In this document: one piece after another, positions 26,814-35,933 of the stretch
How positions within the stretch are numbered: the stretch's first letter is position 1
Layout of the letters: every line of letters starts with the position of its first letter
Source: Pseudomonas sp. Irchel 3H7
Lineage (GTDB): Bacteria; Pseudomonadota; Gammaproteobacteria; Pseudomonadales; Pseudomonadaceae
Assembly (NCBI RefSeq): GCF_900187605.1
Contig: NZ_FYEA01000014.1
Location: 62,001 to 126,000, forward strand
Reading direction: 5' to 3'
DNA: 64,000 nt
Notes under the pieces: generated by a model
Told to the model about the DNA's origin: nothing
What the model saw: the letters and a program-made list of their open reading frames with translations, nothing else
The model's database searches: none
Position numbers and translations under genes: made by a program

Positions 26814-27707
26814 ATGGCTAAAATCGGATTTATCGGCACCGGCATCATGGGCCACCCAATGGCTTCGAACCTGCAGAAAGCCGGTCACAGCCTGTTCCTG
26901 TCGGCGCACCACGACGCCGCCCCGGCCGACCTGGTCGCCGCTGGCGCCGTCGCCCTGGCCAACCCGCGCGAAGTCGCGCAGGAAGCTGAATTCATCATCG
27001 TCATGGTCCCGGATACCCCACAGGTCGACGACGTACTGTTCCGCGCCGACGGTGTTGCCGCCGGCCTGAGCAAAGGCAAAATCGTTATCGACATGAGCTC
27101 GATCTCGCCAACCGCCACAAAGGCTTTCGCGGCGAAGATCAACGAGAAAGGCGCGCAGTACCTCGACGCACCGGTTTCCGGTGGTGAAGTCGGCGCCAAA
27201 GCCGCGACCCTGAGCATCATGATCGGTGGTGACGCGGATGCCTTCGAACGCGCCCTGCCGCTGTTCCAGGCCATGGGCAAGAACATCACTCTGGTCGGTG
27301 GCAATGGCGACGGTCAAACCGCCAAAGTCGCCAACCAGATCATCGTTGCGCTGAACATTCAGGCCGTCGCTGAAGCCCTGCTGTTCGCTTCGAAAAACGG
27401 TGCTGATCCAGCCAAAGTGCGTGAAGCACTGATGGGCGGTTTCGCCTCTTCGAAGATCCTCGAAGTGCACGGCGAGCGCATGATCAAAGGCACTTTCGAT
27501 CCAGGCTTCCGCATCAGCCTGCACCAGAAGGACCTGAACCTGGCCCTGCAAGGCGCCAAGGAACTGAACATCAACCTGCCGAACACCGCCAACGCCCAGC
27601 AAGTGTTCAGCACCTGCGCAGCGATCGGTGGCAGCAACTGGGACCACTCGGCGCTGATCAAAGGTCTGGAACACATGGCCAACTTCTCGATTCGCGATAA
27701 CAAATAA
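26814..27707 (+). CDS. glxR: 2-hydroxy-3-oxopropionate (tartronate semialdehyde) reductase
   Basis: NAD(P)H-dependent reduction of tartronate semialdehyde to D-glycerate; beta-hydroxyacid dehydrogenase family, 297 residues. IGFIGTGIMGHPMASNL is the Rossmann motif, APVSGGEVGAKAATL the substrate loop, and GGNGDGQTAKVANQIIV holds the conserved catalytic Lys of GxGxxxKxxN. AAGAGG precedes the ATG. Follows gcl and hyi. Confidence 0.95.
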   Translation: MAKIGFIGTGIMGHPMASNLQKAGHSLFLSAHHDAAPADLVAAGAVALANPREVAQEAEFIIVMVPDTPQVDDVLFRADGVAAGLSKGKIVIDMSSISPTATKAFAAKINEKGAQYLDAPVSGGEVGAKAATLSIMIGGDADAFERALPLFQAMGKNITLVGGNGDGQTAKVANQIIVALNIQAVAEALLFASKNGADPAKVREALMGGFASSKILEVHGERMIKGTFDPGFRISLHQKDLNLALQGAKELNINLPNTANAQQVFSTCAAIGGSNWDHSALIKGLEHMANFSIRDNK

Positions 27708-27726
27708 TCTGCGCTTCTGGCCCGCT

Positions 27727-27818
27727 CCCTGTGGGAGCGGGCTTGCCCGCGATGGCATCAACTCGGTCTGCCTGAACGACCGCGGTGCCTGAATCGCTGG
27801 CAAGCCAGCTCCCACAAG
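27727..27818. repeat. REP pair in glxR-ttuD gap
   Basis: CTGTGGGAGCGGGCTTGCCCGCGATGG and the inverted CGCTGGCAAGCCAGCTCCCACA, about 40 bp apart. Confidence 0.82.
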
Positions 27819-27877
27819 GACCGCGTCGCTGCACCGTTGTCGCTCCATCCCAATAACAAGAATTCCGGGAGCCCGCC

Positions 27878-29152
27878 ATGTCGGTCGATCCGCAACAACT
27901 GCTGCGCGAGCTGTTTGCCACAGCCATCGACGCGGCCCATCCGAACCAGGTCCTTGAAGCCCATCTGCCCGCCGACCGTAGCGGCCGGGTGATCGTCATC
28001 GGTGCCGGCAAAGCTGCCGCCGCGATGGCGCAAGTGGTCGAGCGCTGCTGGGAAGGTGAAGTATCTGGCCTGGTTGTAACCCGCTACGGTCACGGCGCCC
28101 CCTGCGAAAAAATCGAAGTGGTCGAAGCCGCGCATCCGGTACCGGACGCTGCCGGCCTGGCCGTAGCCAAACGCGTGCTCGAACTGGTCAGCAACCTGAC
28201 TGAAGACGACCGCGTGATCTTCCTGCTCTCCGGTGGTGGCTCTGCCCTGCTGGCGTTGCCGGCCGCAGGCATCACCCTCGCCGACAAGCAGTCGATCAAC
28301 AAAGCCCTGCTCAAATCCGGCGCGACCATCGGCGAGATGAACTGCGTGCGCAAGCACCTCTCGGCGATCAAGGGTGGGCGTCTGGGCAAGGCTTGCTGGC
28401 CTGCCACTGTTTATACCTACGCGATTTCCGATGTACCGGGCGACCTCGCCACGGTCATCGCTTCCGGCCCGACCGTGGCCGACCCAAGCACTTCCGCTGA
28501 AGCGCTGGCGATCATCAAACGCTACGGCATCGAGATCCCCGCTTCAGTGCGCAACTGGCTGCAAAGCCCTGAGTCGGAAACCGTCAAACCCGGAGATCCG
28601 TCGCTCGCGCGCAGCCACTTCCAGTTGATTGCCCGTCCTCAGCAATCGCTGGATGCGGCGGCGGTGAAATGCCGTCAGGCCGGTTTCAGCACGCTGATCC
28701 TCGGCGACCTCGAAGGTGAGTCGCGCGAAGTGGCGAAAGTCCATGCCGGCATCGCCCGCCAGATCATCCATCACGGTCAACCATTGGCAGCACCGTGCGT
28801 GATTCTCTCCGGCGGCGAAACCACCGTGACCGTGCGCGGCAATGGCCGTGGCGGACGCAACGCCGAATTCCTCCTCAGCCTCACCGACAGCCTCAAGGGC
28901 CAGCCCGGCGTCTATGCGCTGGCCGGTGACACCGACGGCATCGACGGCTCGGAAGACAACGCCGGCGCGATCATGACCCCGGACAGCTACGCCCGCGCCG
29001 CCGCCCTCGGTTTGAGCGCCAGCGACGAGCTGGATAACAACAACGGCTACGGCTATTTCGCGGCGCTCGATGCGCTGATCGTCACCGAGCCGACCCGCAC
29101 CAACGTCAACGACTTCCGCGCCATTCTGATCCTTGAGAGCTGCAAATCATGA
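27878..29152 (+). CDS. ttuD: Glycerate 2-kinase (MOFRL family)
   Basis: Phosphorylates D-glycerate to 2-phosphoglycerate; the older name is hydroxypyruvate reductase TtuD. The 424-residue protein has GRVIVIGAGKAAAAMAQ, the glycine-rich FLLSGGGSALLALP, and the MOFRL domain (GGETTVTVRGNGRGGRNAEFLLSL, AGDTDGIDGSEDNAGA). It overlaps the pyruvate kinase gene by ATGA, coupling glycerate entry to pyruvate formation. Confidence 0.93.
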   Translation: MSVDPQQLLRELFATAIDAAHPNQVLEAHLPADRSGRVIVIGAGKAAAAMAQVVERCWEGEVSGLVVTRYGHGAPCEKIEVVEAAHPVPDAAGLAVAKRVLELVSNLTEDDRVIFLLSGGGSALLALPAAGITLADKQSINKALLKSGATIGEMNCVRKHLSAIKGGRLGKACWPATVYTYAISDVPGDLATVIASGPTVADPSTSAEALAIIKRYGIEIPASVRNWLQSPESETVKPGDPSLARSHFQLIARPQQSLDAAAVKCRQAGFSTLILGDLEGESREVAKVHAGIARQIIHHGQPLAAPCVILSGGETTVTVRGNGRGGRNAEFLLSLTDSLKGQPGVYALAGDTDGIDGSEDNAGAIMTPDSYARAAALGLSASDELDNNNGYGYFAALDALIVTEPTRTNVNDFRAILILESCKS

Positions 29153-30564
29153 CGCCTGATAAAAAGGTCAAAATCCTCGCCACCCTCGGGCCAGCTGTCG
29201 ATGGCATCGAAGACATCCGCGAACTGGTCGAGGCCGGGGTGAATATCTTCCGCCTGAACTTCAGCCACGGCGATCACGCCGACCACGCCAAGCGCTATCA
29301 GTGGATCCGCGAAGTCGAGCGTCAGCTCAACTATCCGCTGGGCATTCTGATGGACTTGCAGGGGCCGAAACTGCGCGTCGGCAAGTTCGCCGACGGCAAG
29401 GTGCAACTGCATCGCGGTCAGGCCTTCCGTCTGGATCTGGACGCGACACCGGGCGATGAGCGCCGAGTAAACCTGCCGCATCCGGAGATCATTGCCGCGC
29501 TGGAAGCCGGCATGGATCTACTGCTCGACGACGGCAAGCTGCGTCTGCGCGTGGTGACCAAATACGCCGACGCGATCGACACCACCGTGCTCAACGGCGG
29601 CGAATTGTCGGACCGCAAAGGCGTCAACGTGCCGCAAGCGGTGCTCGACCTCAGCCCGCTGACCGCCAAGGATCGCCGCGATTTGAGCTTCGGCCTGGAA
29701 CTGGGTGTGGACTGGGTCGCGCTGTCGTTTGTGCAGCGCCCACAGGACATCATCGAAGCCCGCGCATTGATCGGCGACAAAGCCTTTCTGATGGCGAAAA
29801 TCGAGAAGCCGTCAGCCGTTGAACAACTGCGCGAAATCGCTGAATTGAGCGACGCGATCATGGTTGCCCGTGGCGACCTCGGCGTCGAAGTGCCGGCCGA
29901 AAGCGTGCCGCAGATTCAGAAAAACATCATCACCACTTGCCGCGAACTGGGCAAACCGGTGGTGGTGGCGACGCAGATGCTGGAATCGATGCGCTTCTCC
30001 CCTGCTCCGACCCGCGCCGAGGTAACGGACGTTGCCAACGCCGTGGCCGAAGGCGCTGACGCGGTAATGCTGTCGGCGGAAACCGCGTCCGGCGAATACC
30101 CACTGGAAGCTGTGCAGATGATGAGCAAGATCATTCGTCAGGTGGAGAACGGTCCGGATTATCAGACGCAGCTCGATGTCAGTCGGCCGAAAGCCGAGGC
30201 AACCGTTTCCGATGCGATCAGTTGCGCGATCCGGCGCATCAGCAACGTGCTGCCGGTGGCGGTGCTGGTCAACTACAGCGAATCGGGCACCTCGAGTCTG
30301 CGTGCAGCGCGGGAACGGCCGAAAGCGCCGATCCTCAACCTGACGCCGAACCTGCAAACCGCACGGCGTTTGAGCGTGGCGTGGGGGATTCATTCGGTGG
30401 TCAACGATCGTCTGCGTCAGGTCGATGAGGTTTGCTCAACCGCGCTGGAAATCGCCCAGGCCCAAGGCATGGCCGAGCGTGGCGACACGCTGCTGATCAC
30501 TGCTGGCGTGCCGTTCGGCCAGCCGGGCTCGACTAACTCGCTGCGGATCGAAACATTGATTTAA
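29149..30564 (+). CDS. pykF: Pyruvate kinase
   Basis: Converts phosphoenolpyruvate and ADP to pyruvate and ATP. The 471-residue protein has KILATLGPAVDG, FRLNFSHGDH, the active-site signature LMAKIEKPSAVEQL, ARGDLGVEVPAE and ATQMLESMRFSPAPTRAEVTDVANAV. The gene is translationally coupled to ttuD, so it is the pathway-linked isoform (sometimes called TtuE); a second pyruvate kinase is expected elsewhere. The pykF symbol rather than pykA is a judgement. Confidence 0.93.
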   Translation: MTPDKKVKILATLGPAVDGIEDIRELVEAGVNIFRLNFSHGDHADHAKRYQWIREVERQLNYPLGILMDLQGPKLRVGKFADGKVQLHRGQAFRLDLDATPGDERRVNLPHPEIIAALEAGMDLLLDDGKLRLRVVTKYADAIDTTVLNGGELSDRKGVNVPQAVLDLSPLTAKDRRDLSFGLELGVDWVALSFVQRPQDIIEARALIGDKAFLMAKIEKPSAVEQLREIAELSDAIMVARGDLGVEVPAESVPQIQKNIITTCRELGKPVVVATQMLESMRFSPAPTRAEVTDVANAVAEGADAVMLSAETASGEYPLEAVQMMSKIIRQVENGPDYQTQLDVSRPKAEATVSDAISCAIRRISNVLPVAVLVNYSESGTSSLRAARERPKAPILNLTPNLQTARRLSVAWGIHSVVNDRLRQVDEVCSTALEIAQAQGMAERGDTLLITAGVPFGQPGSTNSLRIETLI

Positions 30565-30576
30565 GCCCCCCACCAT

Positions 30577-30685
30577 GATCGTTCCCACGCTCTGCGTGGG
30601 AGTGCGGCCCGGGACGCTCTGCGTCCCAAGAGCAGACGCAGAGCGTCCTTTGAGGCATTCCCACGCAGAGCGTGGGAACGATCAG
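30577..30685. repeat. Inverted repeat (GATCGTTCCCACGCTCTGCG family)
   Basis: GATCGTTCCCACGCTCTGCG and CGCAGAGCGTGGGAACGATC enclose a second pair (GGGACGCTCTGCGTCCC). A related copy at 61884-61990 is cut by an insertion-sequence remnant. Confidence 0.85.
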
Positions 30686-30704
30686 CTGCCCAGATTTTCT
30701 CAAC

Positions 30705-31619
30705 ATGCCTGCCAATCATTTCAACACCCACTGCCCCGACTGGGCCGAGGCTTTGCTCAACGGTTTCAGTCAGATATTCCTCCAGCGCCATCCGCTGTGC
30801 GGCCTGCTGTGCCTGTTGGCGATCCTGCTGACCGCACCTGTGCTGTTCGCCGGTGCGCTGCTCGGTGCCGTCGCCGGTTTGCTCACCGCACAACGGCGCA
30901 ACTACGCCAAGGCTGATCGCCAGGCTGGACTGTTCAGCTACAACGGCATCTTGCTCGGTCTGTTGCTGAGCCTGTATTTCCCGTGGTCGCCGCTGCTGCC
31001 GCCGCTGATTCTCGCCGCCGGCGGCTTGAGCGCAATGGTCACGCAACAATGGCTCAAACATGTGTACAGCAGTCGATCCATACCGGCCTACACCTCGCCG
31101 TTCGTGGCGATGAGCTGGGTATTGCTGCTATTCGCCGAACCGTCGGCGCCTGTCGCGCATGTCGAGTTGAACACGCTGAACCTGCTTGCCGCCGAACTGC
31201 GTGGCTTGGGCCAGGTGATGTTCCTCGGTCATCCACTGGCCGGCGCTTTGATCGCCGCCGGTTTGCTGATCGCTGATCGCCGGGCGTTTTGCTGGGCGCT
31301 GCTGGCGTCGGCAATTGGCCTCGGCTCCAGCTTGCTGCACCATGAAACCAGCGCCGCTTTGCTCGGTCTCGGCAGCTATAACGCCGTGCTCGCCGCCCTC
31401 GCCTTCTCCGCGCAACGCCAACAACCGTGGCTGCCGCTGCTCGGCATCGTCCTCGCGTTGCTGGTTACGCCGTTGTTTGCGGCGGTTGGCCTTGCGACCC
31501 TGACCGCGCCGTTCATCCTCGCTTGCTGGCTGATCCGCGCCGGCATCCAGATGCTTGGCAAAGCCGTCGTCGAGCGTGCGCCTTGCGCTCATGGGGAGAA
31601 TCAACCTAGGCTGCGCTGA
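30705..31619 (+). CDS. Urea transporter (UT family)
   Basis: A 304-residue polytopic membrane protein with the internal two-fold repeat of urea channels: GFSQIFLQRHPLCGLLCLLAILL with FSYNGILLGLLLSL in the first half, and GLGQVMFLGHPLAGALIAAGLLI with LGSYNAVLAALAF in the second. These match the selectivity-filter pattern of the UT family. The ATG at 30705 starts before the first conserved segment. No urease genes are visible nearby; it probably allows urea uptake or release. Confidence 0.82.
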   Translation: MPANHFNTHCPDWAEALLNGFSQIFLQRHPLCGLLCLLAILLTAPVLFAGALLGAVAGLLTAQRRNYAKADRQAGLFSYNGILLGLLLSLYFPWSPLLPPLILAAGGLSAMVTQQWLKHVYSSRSIPAYTSPFVAMSWVLLLFAEPSAPVAHVELNTLNLLAAELRGLGQVMFLGHPLAGALIAAGLLIADRRAFCWALLASAIGLGSSLLHHETSAALLGLGSYNAVLAALAFSAQRQQPWLPLLGIVLALLVTPLFAAVGLATLTAPFILACWLIRAGIQMLGKAVVERAPCAHGENQPRLR

Positions 31620-31640
31620 TCTTCGATTCAGGCGTTATCC

Positions 31641-32465
31641 ATGGACAGCAGCAACAGTTGGCGCGAACGGCTTTACGTGATGATTTTCCAGAGCGATACC
31701 CGCGCCGGGCGTCGCTTCGACGGCATCCTGCTGTTGATCATCCTCGCCAGTCTGGTGATCGTGATGCTCGACAGTATCGACAGCATTCACCAGAACTACG
31801 CGAACGTGCTGGCCTACATCGAGTGGGGCTTCACGATCATCTTTCTCGGTGAGTACATCCTGCGCCTGTACTGCTCGCCCAAGCCGTTGCGCTACGCCTT
31901 CAGCTTTTACGGGCTGGTGGATTTGCTGGCAATCGTGCCGGGCATCCTTGCGCTGTATTACAGCGATGCGCAGTACCTGCTGATTATCCGGATCATCCGC
32001 ATGTTGCGGATTTTCCGTGTGCTCAAGCTCAGCCCGTACCTCAAGCAAGCCAATTACCTGATGTCGGCGCTGCGCGGCAGCAAGCAGAAAATCGTCGTGT
32101 TTCTGGTCAGCGTCTGCACCTTGGTGACGGTGTTTGGCACGTTGATGTATGTGATCGAAGGCCCGGAGCATGGTTTCACCAGCATTCCCAAAGGCATCTA
32201 TTGGGCGATCGTCACGTTGACCACCGTGGGTTTCGGCGACATCGTGCCGAAGACCCCGCTGGGCCAAGTGATTTCGTCGCTGGTGATGATCACCGGTTAC
32301 TCGATCATCGCCGTGCCGACGGGGATTTTCACCGCCGAACTGGCCAACGCCATGCGCGGTGAACAGCTGCAACACGACTGCCCGGTGTGCAAGAAAAACA
32401 GCCATGAACATGGTGCGGCGTTTTGCTCGCGATGCGGCAATGCATTGTTCAAGAAACTGGAATAA
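31641..32465 (+). CDS. Voltage-gated-type potassium channel with C-terminal zinc ribbon
   Basis: A 274-residue six-transmembrane ion channel. S4 is arginine-rich (LLIIRIIRMLRIFRVLKL, about 113-130) and the selectivity filter is TVGFGD (195-200). The C-terminal tail has CPVC (247-250) and CSRC (262-265), a four-cysteine zinc-ribbon pattern in place of an RCK or cyclic-nucleotide domain. It should conduct K+ across the inner membrane; gating by voltage, redox or metal is inferred. The ATG is 22 bp after the urea transporter gene. Confidence 0.85.
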   Translation: MDSSNSWRERLYVMIFQSDTRAGRRFDGILLLIILASLVIVMLDSIDSIHQNYANVLAYIEWGFTIIFLGEYILRLYCSPKPLRYAFSFYGLVDLLAIVPGILALYYSDAQYLLIIRIIRMLRIFRVLKLSPYLKQANYLMSALRGSKQKIVVFLVSVCTLVTVFGTLMYVIEGPEHGFTSIPKGIYWAIVTLTTVGFGDIVPKTPLGQVISSLVMITGYSIIAVPTGIFTAELANAMRGEQLQHDCPVCKKNSHEHGAAFCSRCGNALFKKLE

Positions 32466-32569
32466 GCAAAGAGCTTTTTAATCTTTAAACGACTATGCGC
32501 ACCCCGTTATAGTCAGTGGCAATTGAACATCACCCCCTGCTCCTACACAGATAAAACAAGGAATGCGCA

Positions 32570-33568
32570 GTGAAAAAACTCTTTGGCGCCTCACTTCTCG
32601 CCGCCGGTCTGGCCTTGGCCAACATCGCTCAGGCAGCCCCGACGCTGCTCAACGTTTCCTACGACGTGATGCGCGATTTCTACAAGGACTACAACACTGC
32701 GTTCCAGAAACACTGGCAGGCCGAGCACAACGAAAACATCACCGTGCAGATGTCCTTCGGCGGCTCGAGCAAGCAAGCGCGCTCGGTGATCGATGGCCTG
32801 CCGGCTGACGTCATCACCATGAACATGGCCACCGACATCAACGCCCTCGCCGACAACGGCAAACTGGTGCCGGAGAACTGGGTCACGCGTCTGCCGAACA
32901 ACAGCGCGCCGTTCACCTCGGCCACGGTGTTTATCGTGCGCAAAGGCAACCCGAAAGCCCTGAAAGACTGGCCGGATCTGCTCAAGGACGGCGTGCAAGT
33001 GATCGTGCCAAACCCGAAAACCTCGGGTAACGGCCGCTACACCTATCTGTCGGCTTGGGGTTACGTGCTGAAGAATGGTGGTGACGAGAACAAGGCCAAG
33101 GATTTCGTCGGCAAACTGTTCAAGCAAGCGCCGGTACTGGACACCGGTGGCCGCGCCGCCACCACGACCTTCATGACCAACCAGATCGGCGACGTGCTGG
33201 TGACCTTCGAAAACGAAGCGGAAATGATTGCTCGCGAGTTTGGTCGTGATCAGTTTGAAGTCGTCTACCCGAGTGTTTCGGCTGAGGCCGAGCCGCCGGT
33301 ATCGGTGGTCGATAAAGTGGTCGACAAGAAAGGTTCGCGCGCGGCGGCGGATGAGTACCTGAAGTACCTGTGGTCGCCGGAAGGTCAGGAAATTGCGGCG
33401 GCAAACTACCTGCGTCCGCGTGATCCGGCGGTGTTGGCGAAGTACACCGATCGTTTCCCGAAAGTTGATTTCCTCTCGGTGGAGAAGACCTTTGGTGACT
33501 GGCGTACGGTGCAGAAGACCCACTTTAATGATGGTGGGGTTTTTGATCAGATTTATAGCGGGCAGTAA
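32570..33568 (+). CDS. sbp: Sulfate/thiosulfate ABC transporter binding protein (orphan)
   Basis: Periplasmic sulfate-binding protein of 332 residues. It has a signal peptide (KKLFGASLLAAGLALANIAQA) and family motifs LLNVSYDVMRDFYKDYN, FGGSSKQARSVIDGLPADV, PNPKTSGNGRYTYLSAWGY and YLRPRD. The start is a GTG at 32570. Pseudomonas sbp is often followed by cysTWA; here a terminator follows at once, so this is a stand-alone paralogue that must share a transporter core encoded elsewhere. Induction by sulfur limitation is likely but no site was identified. Confidence 0.93.
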   Translation: MKKLFGASLLAAGLALANIAQAAPTLLNVSYDVMRDFYKDYNTAFQKHWQAEHNENITVQMSFGGSSKQARSVIDGLPADVITMNMATDINALADNGKLVPENWVTRLPNNSAPFTSATVFIVRKGNPKALKDWPDLLKDGVQVIVPNPKTSGNGRYTYLSAWGYVLKNGGDENKAKDFVGKLFKQAPVLDTGGRAATTTFMTNQIGDVLVTFENEAEMIAREFGRDQFEVVYPSVSAEAEPPVSVVDKVVDKKGSRAAADEYLKYLWSPEGQEIAAANYLRPRDPAVLAKYTDRFPKVDFLSVEKTFGDWRTVQKTHFNDGGVFDQIYSGQ

Positions 33569-33584
33569 GGTTTAAGCAGGCGTG

Positions 33585-33617
33585 AAAAAGGCGATCCACT
33601 GAGGTCGCCTTTTTTTG
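33585..33617 (+). terminator. Terminator of sbp
   Basis: AAAAAGGCGATCC and GGTCGCCTTTTTTT form a stem with a short loop and T-run, 17 bp after the stop. Confidence 0.85.
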
Positions 33618-33628
33618 TGGCCGCTTTA

Positions 33629-33823
33629 CCCTCACCCCAGCCCTCTCCCAGAGGGAGAGGGGGCCGACCGAAGTGTCTGGCGTCAGACATCGACCTGAAA
33701 TATCGAGTCGATTATGGATTCACTGAAGCAAGTTCAGGTCGGTGTACCTCTCAAGCATCCCCCAATCAGTCCCCTCTACCTCCGGGCGGTCCGACGTTTC
33801 GGGAGGGCTAGGGTGAGGGGCTT
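33629..33823. repeat. CCCTCACCCCAGCCCTCTCCC family repeats
   Basis: CCCTCACCCCAGCCCTCTCCC near 33630 and the inverted GGGAGGGCTAGGGTGAGGGG near 33805 bracket about 150 bp without a gene. The right unit shares the GGCGGTCCGACGTTTCGGGAGGG variant with 25.72 kb. Confidence 0.75.
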
Positions 33824-34435
33824 TTACATCGGCGGCGTCACCCCATCCTTACCCGCAGAAATCGATTGCGCCGTCAGCGTGCCATCCGCACCCTGCGTGA
33901 CGAACGTAACAATCTTCACCCCAACCTTCAGCAAGCTCCGATCCCCCGGCTCGAGATTCACGATCGGCACATCCTCCGGCACCAGAATCTTCTGCTGCCC
34001 GCCCTTGTAGTTCACCGTCAGCACCCGCCCGTTGCTCACCACCAGATCGCCGACGCTGCCATTGGTCATGCTGCTGCCCTTAGCCAGATCGAACGGTCGA
34101 TGACCATCGCCACTTCCGGCTAATTCCGGCGGAAACACATGCACTTCCAGCGCCTTGAGCGTGCCGTCCTCCTGTGGCATCGCCGCCGAACCAATGTAAC
34201 TGCCGGGTTTGATGTCTTCGATATTGGCCAGGGTGACCGCGCGAACCTTGGTGTCGCCTGTCAACCGGATCACCACGTTCTCGCCGCTGTTGACGTGGAC
34301 TTTCAGTGAATCGGCGCTGACCCCGGTAATCTCGCCGCGCACGCCGAGGCGCATCCCCGGTGCATCAGCGGCCTGCACGCTCGTCGCGCCCAGCAGGCTG
34401 ATCAGAACAATCGTTGCAGTAAGGCGAAGCTTCAT
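33824..34435 (-). CDS. Exported protein of unknown function, DUF5666-like
   Basis: The 203-residue protein has a signal peptide (KLRLTATIVLISLLGATSVQA). The mature part shows beta-rich repeats such as RLGVRGEITGVSADSLKVHVNSGENVVIRLTGDTKV and GDLVVSNGRVLTVNYKGGQQKILVPEDVPIVNLEPGDRSLLKVG, similar in style to the DUF5666 small-barrel domain. Function is unknown. The ATG at 34435 follows GGAGGA-like sequence; it stands alone, divergent from the MFS gene. Confidence 0.6.
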   Translation of the reverse strand: MKLRLTATIVLISLLGATSVQAADAPGMRLGVRGEITGVSADSLKVHVNSGENVVIRLTGDTKVRAVTLANIEDIKPGSYIGSAAMPQEDGTLKALEVHVFPPELAGSGDGHRPFDLAKGSSMTNGSVGDLVVSNGRVLTVNYKGGQQKILVPEDVPIVNLEPGDRSLLKVGVKIVTFVTQGADGTLTAQSISAGKDGVTPPM

Positions 34436-34676
34436 TGCAATCCTCCGGTCATCAATGTTGTACAAGCCAATGCAAACATAAGCACGCTATCGAACAGGAT
34501 GTAAGTGAATGTATCATCGCCCCCTGACGGTCGGACGCAAGGTTCGCCGATGGATGACATGCGACAGCCACGGTCATTGCGCAACGGAATAACTGATATC
34601 GACCGAAGGCGCCTTCTGCCCATCGGGTTTGTCCCATAGCCTCACCGCATTCCCTTTCGCTGGATCGAGAAACCTT

Positions 34677-35864
34677 ATGACCGCCACCACTCACGCAATG
34701 ACCCGAGGCATGGTGCTGCTGTTCGCCTTCTGCTGCGGCGCCATCGTTGCCAACATCTACTACGCGCAGCCGATCATCGGCCTGATCGCGCCGGACATCG
34801 GTCTCTCCGACACCATGGCCAGCTTCATCGTCTCGCTGACGCAGATCGGTTATGCGCTGGGCCTGTTTTTTTTGGTGCCACTGGGTGATCTGCTGGAGAA
34901 CCGCCGGTTGATGATCATCACCACCGTGGTGGCGATCGCCAGCCTGTTGGCGGCGGCGTTTACCGATCAGCCGAATGTGTTCCTGCTGATCTCGCTCCTG
35001 GTGGGTTTCAGTTCGGTGTCGGTGCAGATTCTGATTCCACTGGCAGCGCATCTCGCGCCGGAAGAGTCTCGCGGTCGTGTGGTCGGCGGGATCATGGGTG
35101 GTTTGCTGCTGGGTATTCTGTTGGCACGGCCGGTGTCGAGCGTGGTGGCCGACCATTTGGGCTGGCGCGCGATGTTCATGATTGCCGCCGCATTGATGGC
35201 AGCGATCAGCGTTGTATTGGCGTTGACCGTGCCCAAACGCCAGCCTGATCACAGCGCCACCTATGGTCAGTTGATCGGTTCGCTGTGGACTCTGCTGCGC
35301 CAGCAACCGGTACTGCGCCAAAGGGCGTTTTATCAGGGCTGCATGTTCGCCACGTTCAGCCTGTTCTGGACCGCCGTGCCGCTGGAACTGGCGCGCAACC
35401 ATGGTTTGTCGCAAAGCGAAATCGCCATCTTCGCCCTGGTCGGCGCCATCGGTGCCATCGCCGCGCCGATCAGCGGACGCCTGGCCGACGCCGGCCACAC
35501 CCGCATCGCCTCGCTGCTGGCCATGCTCTTCGCCAGCCTGAGTTTCCTGCCCGCCTTCATCCACCCGGCCTACAGCGTCATCGGCCTGGCCGTGACCGGC
35601 GTGGTGCTCGACTTCTGCGTACAGATGAACATGGTCCTCGGCCAGCGTGCGGTGTACTCACTGGACGCGAAAAGCCGTGGCCGTCTGAACGCGCTGTACA
35701 TGACCAGCATCTTCATCGGTGGTGCCTTCGGCTCGTCGGTGGCCAGTGCGGTGTACGAGCATGGCGGCTGGTTGTGGATCGTGATTGTCGGCAGTGTTTT
35801 TCCGCTGTTGGCGCTGTTGCGGTTTTTGAGTGTTTCGCAGCGTGGTTCATTGGCAGCAGCGTAA
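34677..35864 (+). CDS. MFS transporter
   Basis: A 395-residue 12-helix major facilitator superfamily permease. The loop 2-3 motif is PLGDLLENRRLMI and its second-half equivalent GRLADAGHTRIASL; the N-terminal YYAQPIIGLIAPDIG is common in DHA1-type multidrug/metabolite exporters. I use the ATG at 34677 because the first helix follows directly. Substrate is unknown; there is no adjacent regulator. Confidence 0.85.
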   Translation: MTATTHAMTRGMVLLFAFCCGAIVANIYYAQPIIGLIAPDIGLSDTMASFIVSLTQIGYALGLFFLVPLGDLLENRRLMIITTVVAIASLLAAAFTDQPNVFLLISLLVGFSSVSVQILIPLAAHLAPEESRGRVVGGIMGGLLLGILLARPVSSVVADHLGWRAMFMIAAALMAAISVVLALTVPKRQPDHSATYGQLIGSLWTLLRQQPVLRQRAFYQGCMFATFSLFWTAVPLELARNHGLSQSEIAIFALVGAIGAIAAPISGRLADAGHTRIASLLAMLFASLSFLPAFIHPAYSVIGLAVTGVVLDFCVQMNMVLGQRAVYSLDAKSRGRLNALYMTSIFIGGAFGSSVASAVYEHGGWLWIVIVGSVFPLLALLRFLSVSQRGSLAAA

Positions 35865-35872
35865 GGCGGCAA

Positions 35873-35910
35873 AAGCTTCGCGAGCAGGCTCGCTCCCACA
35901 GGTTATTCAT
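35873..35910. repeat. Single REP unit
   Basis: GCTTCGCGAGCAGGCTCGCTCCCACAGG, a lone REP-like palindrome between the MFS and hicB genes. Confidence 0.7.
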
Positions 35911-35933
35911 TTAGCCTGGGGGAGCGATGAGGC

